Assembly (NCBI RefSeq): GCF_004799035.1
Contig: NZ_MWIO01000043.1
Coordinates: 1-33,888, forward strand
Length of the DNA: 33,888 nt
Source of the DNA: Rhodanobacter lindaniclasticus
GTDB lineage: Bacteria; Pseudomonadota; Gammaproteobacteria; Xanthomonadales; Rhodanobacteraceae
Reading direction: 5' to 3'
Shown: piece after piece, positions 7,092 to 15,804 of the stretch
How the letters are laid out: each line of letters starts with the position of its first letter
Numbering within the stretch: position 1 is the first letter of the stretch
Program-made: the position numbers and the translations under genes
The notes under the pieces: model-generated
Seen by the model: the letters and a program-made list of their open reading frames with translations, nothing else
Databases searched by the model: none
Told to the model about the DNA's origin: nothing

Positions 7092-7988
7092 GCCCTTTTT
7101 TTTGTGTTGACCCGCCTGACCCAGATGCGTCCGTGCCTGCTCCATCACCGCTTGCCGCAGGTGGGTCAGTGCCGCCGGCGGTGAGCCGGAAGCGGCATGC
7201 AGACACAGCTCCACGCGCGGCAGCGGCGGCAGGCCGTGCCGTTCGTCCAGGCGCATCAGCGTGGGCGGCAGGTCGACGCCGGTGCGCACGGTGAGGCCCA
7301 GACCGGCGGCGACTCCGGCCCACAGGCTGTGCAGGCTGGCGGTGACGAAAGCCGGCCGCCAGGCGATGCCGGCCTGGTCCAGTGCAGCCGTACCCGCCTG
7401 GCGGAAGAAACACGGCGGCTGGTAGAGCGCCAGATCCAGCACCGTATCGGGGCGCACGACTTCGCCCGCTCCTGCCGGTCCGATCCAGGTCATCGGCAGC
7501 GTGGCCAGACGCTCGGCATCCGCGCGTGCGCCCTGGTTCATGGCAAGCACCAGATCAAGCTCGCCGCGGTCGAGCCGTTCGAGCAGGCGCCGGTTGGGTT
7601 CGACCAGCACATCCACCCGCACCGCGGGGTAAGCCTTGCGGAACTGCCCCAGCGCCGCCGGCAACCAGGACTCGGCGAAATCACCCGGCAGGCCGAAGCG
7701 CACGGTGCCGTCGACCGTCGCGCCGCGCACCGCGTGGACCGCTTCGTCGTTGAGTTCCAGGATGCGGCACGCGTAGGCGTGCACCCGGTCGCCCGCCTCG
7801 GTCAACACCACGCGGCGGCCCTGCTTGCGGAACAGCGGTTCGCCCAACTGCAACTCCAGCTTGCGCATCTGCTGGCTGATCGCCGAAGGCGAGCGCCCGA
7901 CCCGTTCCGCGGCGCGGGCCAAGCCGCCCCGGTGCAGGATCGCCACCAGGCTGCGCAACGCATCCATGTCGAGATTGGGGATCGGCAT
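7041..7988 (-). CDS. LysR family transcriptional regulator with foreign C-terminal tail
   Basis: 315-aa LysR-type regulator. The N-terminal winged helix-turn-helix spans residues ~6-65 (MDALRSLVAILHRGGLARAA and SPSAISQQMRKLELQLG), and the substrate-binding domain spans ~90-290. It is divergent from the lipocalin-like gene at 8107, its probable target. The end is odd: after QHKKK (a run of T on the + strand, 7092-7099) the last 16 residues read DTLRRGRAVPADAMPA, nearly the same as the end of the Lrp protein at 4082. The native C-terminus was therefore probably replaced by fusion to a leftover lrp 3' end. No good Shine-Dalgarno is visible; an internal ATG at codon 8 is an alternative start. Confidence 0.9.
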   Translation of the reverse strand: MPIPNLDMDALRSLVAILHRGGLARAAERVGRSPSAISQQMRKLELQLGEPLFRKQGRRVVLTEAGDRVHAYACRILELNDEAVHAVRGATVDGTVRFGLPGDFAESWLPAALGQFRKAYPAVRVDVLVEPNRRLLERLDRGELDLVLAMNQGARADAERLATLPMTWIGPAGAGEVVRPDTVLDLALYQPPCFFRQAGTAALDQAGIAWRPAFVTASLHSLWAGVAAGLGLTVRTGVDLPPTLMRLDERHGLPPLPRVELCLHAASGSPPAALTHLRQAVMEQARTHLGQAGQHKKKGDTLRRGRAVPADAMPA

Positions 7989-8015
7989 TGGTAAGCAATA
8001 CGAAAGTGTTTGCCT

Positions 8016-8026
8016 CGAATTATTCG
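8016..8026. promoter_or_regulatory. Near-palindrome in LysR/lipocalin divergent region
   Basis: CGAATTATTCG is an 11-base near-palindrome of the short AT-rich kind that LysR proteins bind, 27 bases upstream of the LysR start and 80 bases before the lipocalin-like gene. It is an AT-rich island in an otherwise GC-rich region, so a promoter or operator is likely around 8000-8045. The exact elements cannot be set. Confidence 0.3.
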
Positions 8027-8106
8027 CTTTTTACGTATGTTCGCAAGGCCTACGATCATCCGGGTCTCGCCCATGCGTGCGCGTCCCATCCGAAGGAGGA
8101 AACCCC

Positions 8107-8628
8107 ATGAACCTGCACCGCCTGTTCTTCCGCCTTGCCGCCACCGCCAGTCTGCTGCCCGCCATGGCCAGCGCCTCCGGCGCCCCGGCCATCGACACCC
8201 GCGGCGACATCTCGCTGGCCGGAACCTGGACCCTGGTGGCGGCCGACGTGCTGCATCCGGATGGCTCGCGCTCGAGCGACTACGGCGATGCGCCGAAAGG
8301 CCTGCTGCTGATCGACCGCATGGGGCACTACTCGCTGCAGCTCTACCGCACCGATCGCCCGCGCTTCGCCGATCCGAGCAAGGCCAAGGCGACCGCGCCG
8401 GAATACCAGGCGGCCGTGATGGGCTCGAGCACCCACTACGGCACGGTCGCGGTCGAACCGGACCGGCACCATCTGGTGTTCCGCATCGAAGGCGCCTCCT
8501 TCCCCAACTGGGAGGGGCAGGAGCAACACCGCAGTTTCGAGTTGCAGGGCGACACGCTCAGCTACCGGGTACCGCCGCGTCCGGACGGCAACGTGCCCGT
8601 GTCGGTCTGGCGGCGCATCGACCGCTGA
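8107..8628 (+). CDS. Exported lipocalin-like domain protein
   Basis: 173-aa protein with a clear Sec signal peptide (basic MNLHRLFFR, hydrophobic core, likely cleavage after MASASG around residue 25), so it is periplasmic. The rest starts with SLAGTWTLVAADVLHPDGSR and contains DAPKGLLLIDRMGHYSLQLY, the pattern of the lipocalin-like family, a small beta-barrel with unknown ligand. The start is fixed by AAGGAGG at 8094-8100. It is divergent from the LysR regulator and probably controlled by it. A hairpin follows the stop (8645-8680). Confidence 0.85.
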   Translation: MNLHRLFFRLAATASLLPAMASASGAPAIDTRGDISLAGTWTLVAADVLHPDGSRSSDYGDAPKGLLLIDRMGHYSLQLYRTDRPRFADPSKAKATAPEYQAAVMGSSTHYGTVAVEPDRHHLVFRIEGASFPNWEGQEQHRSFELQGDTLSYRVPPRPDGNVPVSVWRRIDR

Positions 8629-8644
8629 GCCAATCCGCTGTAAA

Positions 8645-8680
8645 GGAGCCCGGGCCCGAAGGGCAGTTGGCCGGGCTTCC
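8645..8680 (+). terminator. GC-rich hairpin after the lipocalin-like gene
   Basis: GGAGCCCGG (8645-8653) pairs with CCGGGCTTCC (8671-8680) with one bulged base, 16 bases after the stop codon. No long T run follows, so it is a possible terminator only. Confidence 0.4.
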
Positions 8681-8706
8681 TCATCGCACTGACCGGATGC
8701 ACCCCC

Positions 8707-8895
8707 ATGAGCTCGCTCTGGACCGACCTGCTGTTCCTGCATGGCCACATCACTGATGCGCGCCTGGCACGCCGCCTGGCGGTGCCGGAGCGAGCCTCGC
8801 CGCCACCAGCGGTCAAACTGCTGGCGAGACTTTCATTGCGTCGACTGCGACGGTTTTGTCGGAGCATGGGCAGCCGCTGGCGTCGTCAGCGGTGA
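8707..8895 (+). CDS. Small 62-aa protein, copy 2 of a duplicated family
   Basis: Paralogue of the small gene at 6333 with the same length (62 aa) and the same first 24 residues; its C-terminal half is Leu/Arg-rich (LRRLRRFC). Conservation extends about 24 bases upstream of the ATG. The first-half differences are all synonymous, so the protein rather than the DNA seems to be kept. It follows the lipocalin-like gene and its hairpin, and converges with the PepSY gene (25 bases). No known domain. Confidence 0.65.
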   Translation: MSSLWTDLLFLHGHITDARLARRLAVPERASPPPAVKLLARLSLRRLRRFCRSMGSRWRRQR

Positions 8896-8920
8896 AAGCG
8901 GCGTCATCGCAGACGCCATG

Positions 8921-9421
8921 TCAATCGCGCGACCTGGCCACCACGCTACCGTCGTCGGGGTCGACCAGCAGGTCGACATCGGTGCCGTCGGAGGTGTCGG
9001 CTTCGGCGCTCCACAGGCCGTGCTCGTATTCCACGTCGTGGATCTTCTCGTAGCCGGCGGTGGTGAGCCTGGCCTTGATTTCGTCCTTGTTGAGCTGGGA
9101 CGGGGCGTCGGTGACGTAGACCTTGCCGCTCAGCGGACCCACCGCGATCTTGACCCACTGGTCGTTGCCGCCGCGGGCCCGGCTGCGCCATACGCCATCC
9201 TTGAACTTGAGTCCCTTGACCTCCTTGTAGCCGGCATTGGCGATCGCCGTCTTGATGGCGTCCTCGGTCAGCGCGCCTTCCGGCGGCTGCGTGCCCCAGC
9301 GGGTGGTCGTGGTGACGATCTGCGTGGTGGTGCCGGATTGCGCGGGGGCGGGCGCCTGCTGCGCCATGGCGGCCGTGCACAACGACAGGCCGATCAACAA
9401 CGGAAGCGTGCGCTTGGTCAT
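8921..9421 (-). CDS. Exported PepSY-domain protein with two tandem repeats
   Basis: 166-aa protein with a signal peptide (MTKRTLPLLIGLSLCTAAMA, cleavage near residue 20), so it is periplasmic. After an Ala/Pro/Thr linker there are two similar ~55-residue units: LTEDAIKTAIANAGYKEVKG with QWVKIAVGPLSGKVYV, and LNKDEIKARLTTAGYEKIHD with DVDLLVDPDDGSVVA. This is the PepSY fold, thought to inhibit proteases or bind ligands. The start has GGAG at normal spacing. It lies downstream of the catalase on the same strand, but a REP-like inverted repeat separates them, so co-transcription is unlikely. Confidence 0.8.
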   Translation of the reverse strand: MTKRTLPLLIGLSLCTAAMAQQAPAPAQSGTTTQIVTTTTRWGTQPPEGALTEDAIKTAIANAGYKEVKGLKFKDGVWRSRARGGNDQWVKIAVGPLSGKVYVTDAPSQLNKDEIKARLTTAGYEKIHDVEYEHGLWSAEADTSDGTDVDLLVDPDDGSVVARSRD

Positions 9422-9570
9422 CAGGGACTCCTTCTTCGGTGACGTCGCCAGCCGGCCACGACGGGCCGGGTACCGACTCGTGGGGAGTTCGATGGAAGCA
9501 GTGCCGATGAAATGGCTGCGTGAACGTGGTGAATGAGGATTAAGCAGACGGTTCCACCGGGACGCCGTCG

Positions 9571-9667
9571 CCCGCAGGAGCCCGCTCGCGGGCGATGCTT
9601 TTTTGGTTTGCGGCTGTCGAACCCCGACACCCGACAAGAGCATCGCCCGCGAGCGGGCTCCTGCGGG
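9571..9667. repeat. REP-like inverted repeat pair (class 1)
   Basis: The left arm CCGCAGGAGCCCGCTCGCGG extending through GCGATGCTT (9572-9600) is matched by its reverse complement at 9637-9666, with a ~36-base spacer. The same element occurs at 18267-18355. This is the organisation of REP doublets (BIMEs) found in many intergenic sites of xanthomonads and pseudomonads, usually mobilised by a RAYT transposase encoded elsewhere. It lies between the catalase and PepSY genes and could act as a terminator or mRNA stabiliser. Confidence 0.85.
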
Positions 9668-9698
9668 TGTGACGGGAGTCGGCAGGGTGTGAGGGCGA

Positions 9699-11198
9699 TC
9701 AGCCTTCGCCCATGCCCTCGGCCGGCTCCGCGGCACTGCCGGCGCGCACCTTGTCCTCGATCTGCTGGCCGACCTTCGCGTCAACGTTTTTCCAGTACGC
9801 AAAGGCGCGCTCCAGTACCGGGCTGCGCACGCCGCCGAGCAGGCTGCCGGCGACCTGGTCGACGAACTGCGCGCGCTGGGCGTCGTTCCACACCTCGCGC
9901 ACCAGGGTGCCGGCCTGGCCGAAGTCGTCGTCCTCGGCGTGCAGGGTGTACGCGCTGCGCACCATCTCGCCGTCGGCTTCCCAGCCGTTCTCGACCGGGC
10001 CGGTGTCGTCCGACCACGGGCGACCGCCGCTGTTGGGCGCATGTACGGGCGCGTTGCCGCTGTGGTGGTAGGCCATCTGGCCATCGAACATGTACGTGTT
10101 CACCGGCACCTTGGGCTGATTCACCGGCAACTGGTGGAAGTTGGTGCCGATGCGGTTGCGCTGCGCGTCGGCGTAGGCGAACGCGCGGCCGAGCAACATC
10201 TTGTCCGGCGACAGGCCGACGCCCGGCACCGTGTTGCCCGGCGAGAAGGCGGCCTGTTCGATCTGCGCGAAGAAGTTTTCCGGGTTGCGGTTCAAGGTCA
10301 TCGTGCCGACCTTGATCAGCGGGTAATCCTTGTGCGACCAGACCTTGGTCAGGTCGAACGGATTGAAGCGGTAATTCTTCGCCTCCGCATACGGCATCAC
10401 CTGCACCGACAGGTCCCACACCGGAAACTCGCCCCGCCTGATCGCGTTGAACAGGTCGGCGCGGTGGAAGTCGGCGTTCTCGCCGGCTATCGCGGCCGCC
10501 TCGGCGTTGTTGAAGAAAGCCATGCCCTGGCGGGTATGGAAGTGGTACTTCACCCAGAACTTCTCGCCCCTGGCATTGATCCACATGTAGGTGTGCGAGC
10601 CGTAGCCGTTCATGTGCCGCCAGGTGCGCGGCAGGCCGCGCTCGCCCATCAGGTAGGTGACCTGGTGCGCGGTTTCGGGATTGGACGTCCAGAAGTCCCA
10701 CTGCATGTGGTTGTCGCGCAGGCCCGAGTCGGGCAGGCGCTTCTGGCTGCGGATGAAGTGCGGGAACTTCATCGGGTCGCGGATGAAGAACACCGGCGTG
10801 TTGTTGCCGACCAGGTCGTAGTTGCCTTCGTCGGTGTAGAACTTCAGCGAGAAGCCGCGCACGTCGCGCCAGGTATCCGGGCTGCCCGATTCGCCGGCGA
10901 CGGTGGAGAAGCGCGCCAGCATGTCGGTCTTCGCGCCCTTCTGGAACAGCGCCGCCCGTGTGTAGCGCGACATGTCCTCGGTGATTTCGAGCACGCCGAA
11001 CGCGCCGGCGCCCTTGGCGTGCGGCTGGCGCTCGGGCACCTTCTCGCGGTTGAAGTGCGCCATCTGTTCGAGGAAGTGCACGTCGTGCAGCAGCAGCGGG
11101 CCGTTCGGGCCGATGCTCAGCGAGTTGCGGTCGCTGACGGCGGGGGCGCCGGCGCCGGTGGTGGAGCCGCCGTGGGGTTTGTTCCGGTCGTCGGACAT
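9699..11198 (-). CDS. katA: Catalase (monofunctional haem catalase)
   Basis: 499-aa small-subunit haem catalase, which converts hydrogen peroxide to water and oxygen in the cytoplasm. Seen: the catalytic His60 in [13 protein letters not shown], the distal Asn in [14 protein letters not shown] (about 133) and the proximal haem Tyr in [14 protein letters not shown] (about 340), all in the expected order. The residues before the catalytic His (RQP) differ slightly from the usual motif. There is no signal peptide. The start at 11198 has AAGGAGGG seven bases upstream. It is divergent from the alcohol dehydrogenase gene, with 223 bases between that include a perfect 7-bp hairpin (11227-11244) in its leader. 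I see no reliable OxyR site. The symbol is a family-level name. Confidence 0.95.
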   Translation of the reverse strand: MSDDRNKPHGGSTTGAGAPAVSDRNSLSIGPNGPLLLHDVHFLEQMAHFNREKVPERQPHAKGAGAFGVLEITEDMSRYTRAALFQKGAKTDMLARFSTVAGESGSPDTWRDVRGFSLKFYTDEGNYDLVGNNTPVFFIRDPMKFPHFIRSQKRLPDSGLRDNHMQWDFWTSNPETAHQVTYLMGERGLPRTWRHMNGYGSHTYMWINARGEKFWVKYHFHTRQGMAFFNNAEAAAIAGENADFHRADLFNAIRRGEFPVWDLSVQVMPYAEAKNYRFNPFDLTKVWSHKDYPLIKVGTMTLNRNPENFFAQIEQAAFSPGNTVPGVGLSPDKMLLGRAFAYADAQRNRIGTNFHQLPVNQPKVPVNTYMFDGQMAYHHSGNAPVHAPNSGGRPWSDDTGPVENGWEADGEMVRSAYTLHAEDDDFGQAGTLVREVWNDAQRAQFVDQVAGSLLGGVRSPVLERAFAYWKNVDAKVGQQIEDKVRAGSAAEPAEGMGEG

Positions 11199-11226
11199 GG
11201 GTTTCCCTCCTTCGATGAGAGCCGGC

Positions 11227-11244
11227 CTGGATGACCGCATCCAG
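11227..11244 (-). promoter_or_regulatory. Perfect hairpin in the catalase 5' region
   Basis: CTGGATG-ACCG-CATCCAG, a 7-bp stem with a 4-base loop, lies 28 bases upstream of the catalase start. It could be an operator or an mRNA leader hairpin. No known regulator motif is matched. Confidence 0.35.
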
Positions 11245-11421
11245 TCTGCCCCCGGACGCGTAAACAAGCCATTCGGTTTTTCCGATCATCGCGATAGGCA
11301 AGGCCGCGTCGATACGTGAACGAGCACGGTTCTCCCGGGTGGATGGAGAAGCTCGACGATGAGGAATATCGTGTAGGGCTGTGCTCCGCTTTCCCCCAAT
11401 CTCATACCCCAAGGAAATGCC

Positions 11422-12474
11422 ATGACCACCAAAGCCTACGGCGCGTACGCCGCCGACAAGCCGCTGCAAGCCCTGGACATCGAGCGCCGCGCGCCCGGCC
11501 CGCGGGACGTGCAGATCGAGATCGCCTATTGCGGGGTGTGTCACTCGGACCTGCATACCGTGCGTTCCGAGTGGGGCGGCACGCGCTATCCCTGCGTGCC
11601 CGGCCACGAGATCGTCGGTCACGTCAGCGCCGTGGGCAGCGAGGTCGGCGGCTTCAAGGTCGGCGACACCGTGGGCGTGGGCTGCATGGTCGACAGCTGC
11701 CGGCATTGCGCGGCCTGCGACGAAGGCCTGGAGCAATACTGCGAGAACGGCTTCGTCGGCACCTACAACGGCCGGACGGCGGACGCGCCCGGCCATACCC
11801 TGGGCGGTTACTCGCAGCGCATCGTGGTCGACGAGAAGTTCGTGCTGAAGATCCGCCACCCCGAATCGCAACTGGCCGCCGTCGCGCCGCTGCTGTGCGC
11901 CGGCATCACCACGTACTCGCCGCTGCGGCACTGGAAGGTCGGCCCGGGCAGCAAGGTCGGCGTGGTCGGCATCGGCGGGCTGGGCCACATGGGCGTGAAG
12001 CTCGCCCACGCGATGGGCGCGCACGTGGTGGCGTTCACCACCTCCGACAGCAAGCGCCAGGCGGCGCTGGAGCTGGGCGCGAACGAGGTGGTGGTTTCGC
12101 GCAATGCCGACGAGATGAAGGCGCACGCGGGCAGCTTCGATTTCATCCTCAACACCGTCGCCGCCAGCCACTCGCTGGATGCCTACACCAGCCTGCTCAA
12201 GCGCGACGGCAGCATGGTGCTGGTCGGCGTGCCCGAGCATCCGCATCCATCGCCGAACATCGGCAACCTGATCTTCAAGCGCCGCGCGATCGCCGGCTCA
12301 TTGATCGGCGGCATCGCCGAGACGCAGGAGATGCTGGATTTCTGCGCCGAGCACGGCATCGTCTCGGACATCGAGATGATCCGCGCACAGCAGATCGACG
12401 AGGCCTACGACCGCATGGTCAAGGGCGACGTGAAGTACCGCTTCGTGATCGACAACAAGTCACTGGCGGGCTGA
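11422..12474 (+). CDS. Zinc-dependent NAD(P) alcohol dehydrogenase (YahK/CAD type)
   Basis: 350-aa medium-chain dehydrogenase that interconverts primary alcohols and aldehydes. Seen: catalytic zinc ligands Cys40 in YCGVCHSDLH and His62-Glu63 in GHEIVGHV; four structural-zinc cysteines (93, 96, 99, 107) in CRHCAACDEGLEQYC; and the nucleotide loop GIGGLGHMG (about 184-192). The pattern NTVAASHSLDAY and the overall layout match the YahK/cinnamyl-alcohol-dehydrogenase-like group, which usually prefers NADPH. AAGGA precedes the ATG. It is divergent from catalase, and a strong hairpin follows at 12516. The physiological substrate is unknown. Confidence 0.93.
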   Translation: MTTKAYGAYAADKPLQALDIERRAPGPRDVQIEIAYCGVCHSDLHTVRSEWGGTRYPCVPGHEIVGHVSAVGSEVGGFKVGDTVGVGCMVDSCRHCAACDEGLEQYCENGFVGTYNGRTADAPGHTLGGYSQRIVVDEKFVLKIRHPESQLAAVAPLLCAGITTYSPLRHWKVGPGSKVGVVGIGGLGHMGVKLAHAMGAHVVAFTTSDSKRQAALELGANEVVVSRNADEMKAHAGSFDFILNTVAASHSLDAYTSLLKRDGSMVLVGVPEHPHPSPNIGNLIFKRRAIAGSLIGGIAETQEMLDFCAEHGIVSDIEMIRAQQIDEAYDRMVKGDVKYRFVIDNKSLAG

Positions 12475-12515
12475 TTCGGTCCCTCCGCCTTCCTCACGCA
12501 GCATGCTTGCCGTTT

Positions 12516-12540
12516 CCCTCCCCTGTCCAGCAGGGGAGGG
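12516..12540. terminator. Bidirectional hairpin between alcohol dehydrogenase and M61 peptidase
   Basis: CCCTCCCCTG-TCCAG-CAGGGGAGGG is a perfect 10-bp stem with a 5-base loop between two convergent genes, 42 bases after one stop and 25 before the other. It lacks a long T run but is the obvious transcription barrier here. Confidence 0.6.
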
Positions 12541-12564
12541 TTCGGGAGTGTGACAGCGTTCCCG

Positions 12565-14544
12565 TCAACGCGCGCGGAGCAAGGCGGACAGTCGGTCGGG
12601 GGTGCCGGGGATGCGCTCCAGGTGGGGGTAGCGCAAGCCGCCCGCATAGGCGATCGACGCCTTCTTCTTGTGATCGCCCATGTTGAAGACGACAGTCACG
12701 GGCCGCTTCGCCGACGCGGCCACGGCCGCCAGCAGGGCGTGCGTGGAGAACGGCTCGCCATTGACCTGGATGACATGGGCTCCGGGCGACAGACCCGCCC
12801 GAAAGGCGGGGCCCTGCCATTGCACCGAAGCCACCCGGCCGTCTTCGTCGATTTGCAGCCCGATCGAGTCGTCGAGATTGCTGACCCCCGCCTCCTGTTC
12901 GTCCTGGCGGAAGGTTTCGCTGGGTATCGTGCTGTACGTGAGGCTCCAGCCGGCACGCGCCAAGCCTGCGAGCGCGTCAGCCGTGACGCGGGTGTGCAGG
13001 TGGCGGCGGAGAAAGGCCGGCCAGTCGTCTGCGGCGACAGCGTTCAAGGCGGTGCAGACATCGTCGAACGTATAGGTTCTCGTGCTCCCGGTGCGGCCAT
13101 CAGTCCTGAAGAAGTGCCGGGCGAAATCATCCAGGCCTCGCCGGCCGTTACTGAGTTCACGCAGCCGCGCATCGACGTCCAGCCACAAGAGGACACCCTC
13201 GGCGTAGTAGTCCTCGCGACGCTGCCAGTCGCGCCAGGACATCCGGTTGCCGGCCATGTAGATGGCATCGTTGGTGCTGTCCTGCAGTGTTTTCCAGGCA
13301 CGACCACTTCGGTTGGCCACGAAGTCGGCATCCATCGCCAGTTTGTCGAGGGTCTGTTGCCGGTCGCGCAGGCCCGCCCGCGCGGCCAGCACGCGCCCCC
13401 AGAACTCGGTCTGCCCTTCGTACACCCACAAGAGCGAGCCATCGACCGGCTGGTTGAAGGTCGGCGACCAGAGGTCGGCAGGTTGCCGCCAGCGTCCGTT
13501 CCATGCGTGGACCAACTCGTGCGCGACCAGGTCGCGATTGTTGAGTTGCTGTTCCGTATTGCGAAAGTAGTCGGCGGGGAGATTGTTCTCGCCTTCCTCC
13601 AGATGTTCGATGCCGCCGCTGTGGGGGAGCCCGTCGCTGAGTGAGACGATGGCATCGTAGTGCCGATAAGGACCCGGTCCGAAGACCGCCAGTGTCTGCG
13701 CGAGCAGTGTCTTCATCCTGCCCAGTTCAGCGGGAGCGACGACGAGGTCGCCCGGCGCGTCGCCCACCAGGTCGAGATTCACGGGTTTCGTCGCGGGGAC
13801 GTCGAGAGGAATCTGTCGCCAATACCGTGCGGCGTACACCGGCGCGTCGACGAGGCGCTCGAGCGTCACCGGCGCAAACCGGAGCGTCCCATCGCTGCCC
13901 GGCTGGAACGCCAGTGACGTGAAAGCGCGCAGGCCTTGCGGAAGCTCGAGCGTTGCCGCCACCGGCAGGTCGCGGACATACCAGCCCGCGGGATACAGCA
14001 GCATGCGGTGCCACGGCAGCACGACCATGTCCGGCCGCAACAAGTTGGCACGGGCCGGCGCGAGGAACTGAAAATCCAGCGTGACCGTTCGAGCGCCTGC
14101 CGGCACGCCGAGATGGAACGCATGCATGTCGACCGGATCACGGCGCCACTCGATGCGTTGCCCGTCGATGCGCGTTTCCAGGCCTGCGAGTTCGATGGCC
14201 GAGGCGCTGGGTGCGTGGCTGCCGGTTTCCCATTCCGGGTAGAGCAACACCATGTCGCCGGCCTCCTGCACCGGGATCGTCTCGTGCACGAAGAACACCT
14301 GGTGATCGGTGTCGGTGGCGCTGATGGCCAGTTCGATCCCGCCCCGGAACGGCCTGTCCGACGGTTGCGGCAGCGCAGCGGGTGCGGGAAGGGCTGCCGG
14401 TCCAGCGCCGACTTGCGCGGCAGCCGGCGACGTGGCGCAGCCGCCGATCGTTCCGATGAGAGCGAGACACATCGCCTTGGCGATCACGCCGAACGTCGAC
14501 GGGAAGTTTGGGTGTTTGTCCAATACCGGGAGGATCGTCTTCAT
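12565..14544 (-). CDS. M61 family peptidase with PDZ domain, probable lipoprotein
   Basis: 659-aa zinc metallopeptidase of the glycyl-aminopeptidase (M61) family. Seen: the zinc motif HELVHAWNG (residues 342-350) with a downstream Glu in WVYEGQTEFW (about 373-382), an N-terminal beta domain (about 65-270) and a C-terminal PDZ domain (about 555-635, with GLSPGAHVIQVNGEPF). The N-terminus has a lipobox-like LIGTIGGC (Cys36), suggesting a lipoprotein in the envelope. The signal is long, and a GTG start at 14487 would make it shorter. Family members remove N-terminal glycine or alanine from peptides. It lies 50 bases downstream of the MBL-fold gene on the same strand, a likely operon. CTCGAG sites lie at 13858 and 13945. 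Confidence 0.88.
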   Translation of the reverse strand: MKTILPVLDKHPNFPSTFGVIAKAMCLALIGTIGGCATSPAAAQVGAGPAALPAPAALPQPSDRPFRGGIELAISATDTDHQVFFVHETIPVQEAGDMVLLYPEWETGSHAPSASAIELAGLETRIDGQRIEWRRDPVDMHAFHLGVPAGARTVTLDFQFLAPARANLLRPDMVVLPWHRMLLYPAGWYVRDLPVAATLELPQGLRAFTSLAFQPGSDGTLRFAPVTLERLVDAPVYAARYWRQIPLDVPATKPVNLDLVGDAPGDLVVAPAELGRMKTLLAQTLAVFGPGPYRHYDAIVSLSDGLPHSGGIEHLEEGENNLPADYFRNTEQQLNNRDLVAHELVHAWNGRWRQPADLWSPTFNQPVDGSLLWVYEGQTEFWGRVLAARAGLRDRQQTLDKLAMDADFVANRSGRAWKTLQDSTNDAIYMAGNRMSWRDWQRREDYYAEGVLLWLDVDARLRELSNGRRGLDDFARHFFRTDGRTGSTRTYTFDDVCTALNAVAADDWPAFLRRHLHTRVTADALAGLARAGWSLTYSTIPSETFRQDEQEAGVSNLDDSIGLQIDEDGRVASVQWQGPAFRAGLSPGAHVIQVNGEPFSTHALLAAVAASAKRPVTVVFNMGDHKKKASIAYAGGLRYPHLERIPGTPDRLSALLRAR

Positions 14545-14594
14545 GTCGGCGATGCTAGCTGCAATCGGACGCACCGGAAGCCGATTCGACCCGT

Positions 14595-15731
14595 TCAGTC
14601 GAGCGGCCACGGAACCGCGCCCGCGAGGCGGTCGGCGTCGGCGGCCTCGGCGGGATCGGGCTGGACAGCGCGTTTCCGCGCGGTTCTTTCGTCGCTTCGC
14701 CACCATGGCGTCGCCGGTCTGCGTTCCGCCGGCTCGGTCGCCTGGCCGAGCTGCGGCAACAGCAGGTGTGCCCGCTGCGGGTCGGCCAGCGTCAGCAGCG
14801 TTTCCACCGGTTCGTCCCACGCGTGCGTGGACAGCGCGAACGTGCCCCAGTGCACCGGCATCAGCACGCCGCCACCGAGCATCTCGTGCGCCTTCAGCGC
14901 ATTGGCCGGGCCCAGGTGGATGTCGCCCCACGAGGGATGGAACGCACCGACCTCCAGCATCACCAGGTCGAACGGGCCGAGCCGCTCGCGGATGGTTTCG
15001 TATTCGTCGGTGAGGCCGGTGTCACCGCTGAAGAACACGCTGTGCCGTTCGCCCTGCATCACCAGCGACGACCACAGGGTGAGGTTGCGATCCTTCAGGC
15101 CACGCCCGGAGAAATGCTGCGACGGCGCGGCCGTGATGGCCAGCCCGGTGCCCGGCACGCGATGGGTCTGCCACCAGCTCAGCTCGGTGATGCGCGACGG
15201 TGCGATGCCCCAGGCCTCCAGGTGCGCGCCGACGCCGAGCGAGGTGACGAAGGGGACGTCCGACTTTGCCAGCGCGCGGATGGTCGGATAGTCCAGGTGA
15301 TCGTAATGGTCGTGCGAGATCACCACCGCGTCGATCGGCGGCAGCTCGCGCAGGCTCACCGGCACCGGCTGGAAGCGTTTGGGGCCGAGCAGGGCGAAAG
15401 GCGAGGCGCGCTGGCCCCACACCGGATCGGTCAGCACGCGCCAGCCGTCGATCTCCAGCAGCACGGTGGAATGGCCCAGCCAGGTGGCGCGAAGACCGCT
15501 GGCCGGTGGCTTCAGCCACGCGCTGCGCGGATCGTCGGCGGGCAGGGGCGCCGACGGTGTGCGATCCGGGCCGCCGCAGACGAAGTCGCGCAGGGTGGGC
15601 TTGGACGCGGAAGCATCGCGCAAACCGGGCAGCACCGGATGGATGTTGTGCAGCCGCTCGCCGTCCCACAACGGCAGGTCGTGCAGGCGTTCCAGGCGTT
15701 CGCCGCGGGCGGGTTTGCCGAAGGATTGCAT
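14595..15731 (-). CDS. Metallo-beta-lactamase-fold hydrolase (NAPE-PLD/UlaG-like)
   Basis: 378-aa MBL-fold protein. Seen: the metal motif SHDHYDHLD (His140, His142, Asp144, His145), preceded by WLGHSTVLLEIDGWRVLTDP typical of the NAPE-phospholipase-D/RomA-like branch, then FFSGDTGLTDEY and MPVHWGTFALSTH with further ligands. Bacterial members may hydrolyse phosphodiester lipids or lactones; the substrate is unknown. There is no signal peptide. The C-terminal ~45 residues are charged and probably disordered. The ATG at 15731 has only a weak ribosome-binding site. The neighbours on the same strand are DUF3228 (upstream, 73 bases) and the M61 peptidase (downstream, 50 bases). Confidence 0.88.
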   Translation of the reverse strand: MQSFGKPARGERLERLHDLPLWDGERLHNIHPVLPGLRDASASKPTLRDFVCGGPDRTPSAPLPADDPRSAWLKPPASGLRATWLGHSTVLLEIDGWRVLTDPVWGQRASPFALLGPKRFQPVPVSLRELPPIDAVVISHDHYDHLDYPTIRALAKSDVPFVTSLGVGAHLEAWGIAPSRITELSWWQTHRVPGTGLAITAAPSQHFSGRGLKDRNLTLWSSLVMQGERHSVFFSGDTGLTDEYETIRERLGPFDLVMLEVGAFHPSWGDIHLGPANALKAHEMLGGGVLMPVHWGTFALSTHAWDEPVETLLTLADPQRAHLLLPQLGQATEPAERRPATPWWRSDERTARKRAVQPDPAEAADADRLAGAVPWPLD

Positions 15732-15804
15732 GGTGTGGATCCCGTGATGTGCGCCGTGTCTTTTCGGAATGCGCGCTTTCCTGGCACAAATCAAGGGCCG
15801 GCAT

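Noticed and set aside
11199..11421. OxyR binding site upstream of catalase
   Set aside because: Scattered GATAG-like words are present but no spaced ATAG/CTAT set; not enough to call.
9781..12246. Minus-strand 821-codon open frame across catalase and alcohol dehydrogenase
   Set aside because: It overlaps two well-supported genes in other frames; the translation is Arg/His-rich and resembles no protein.
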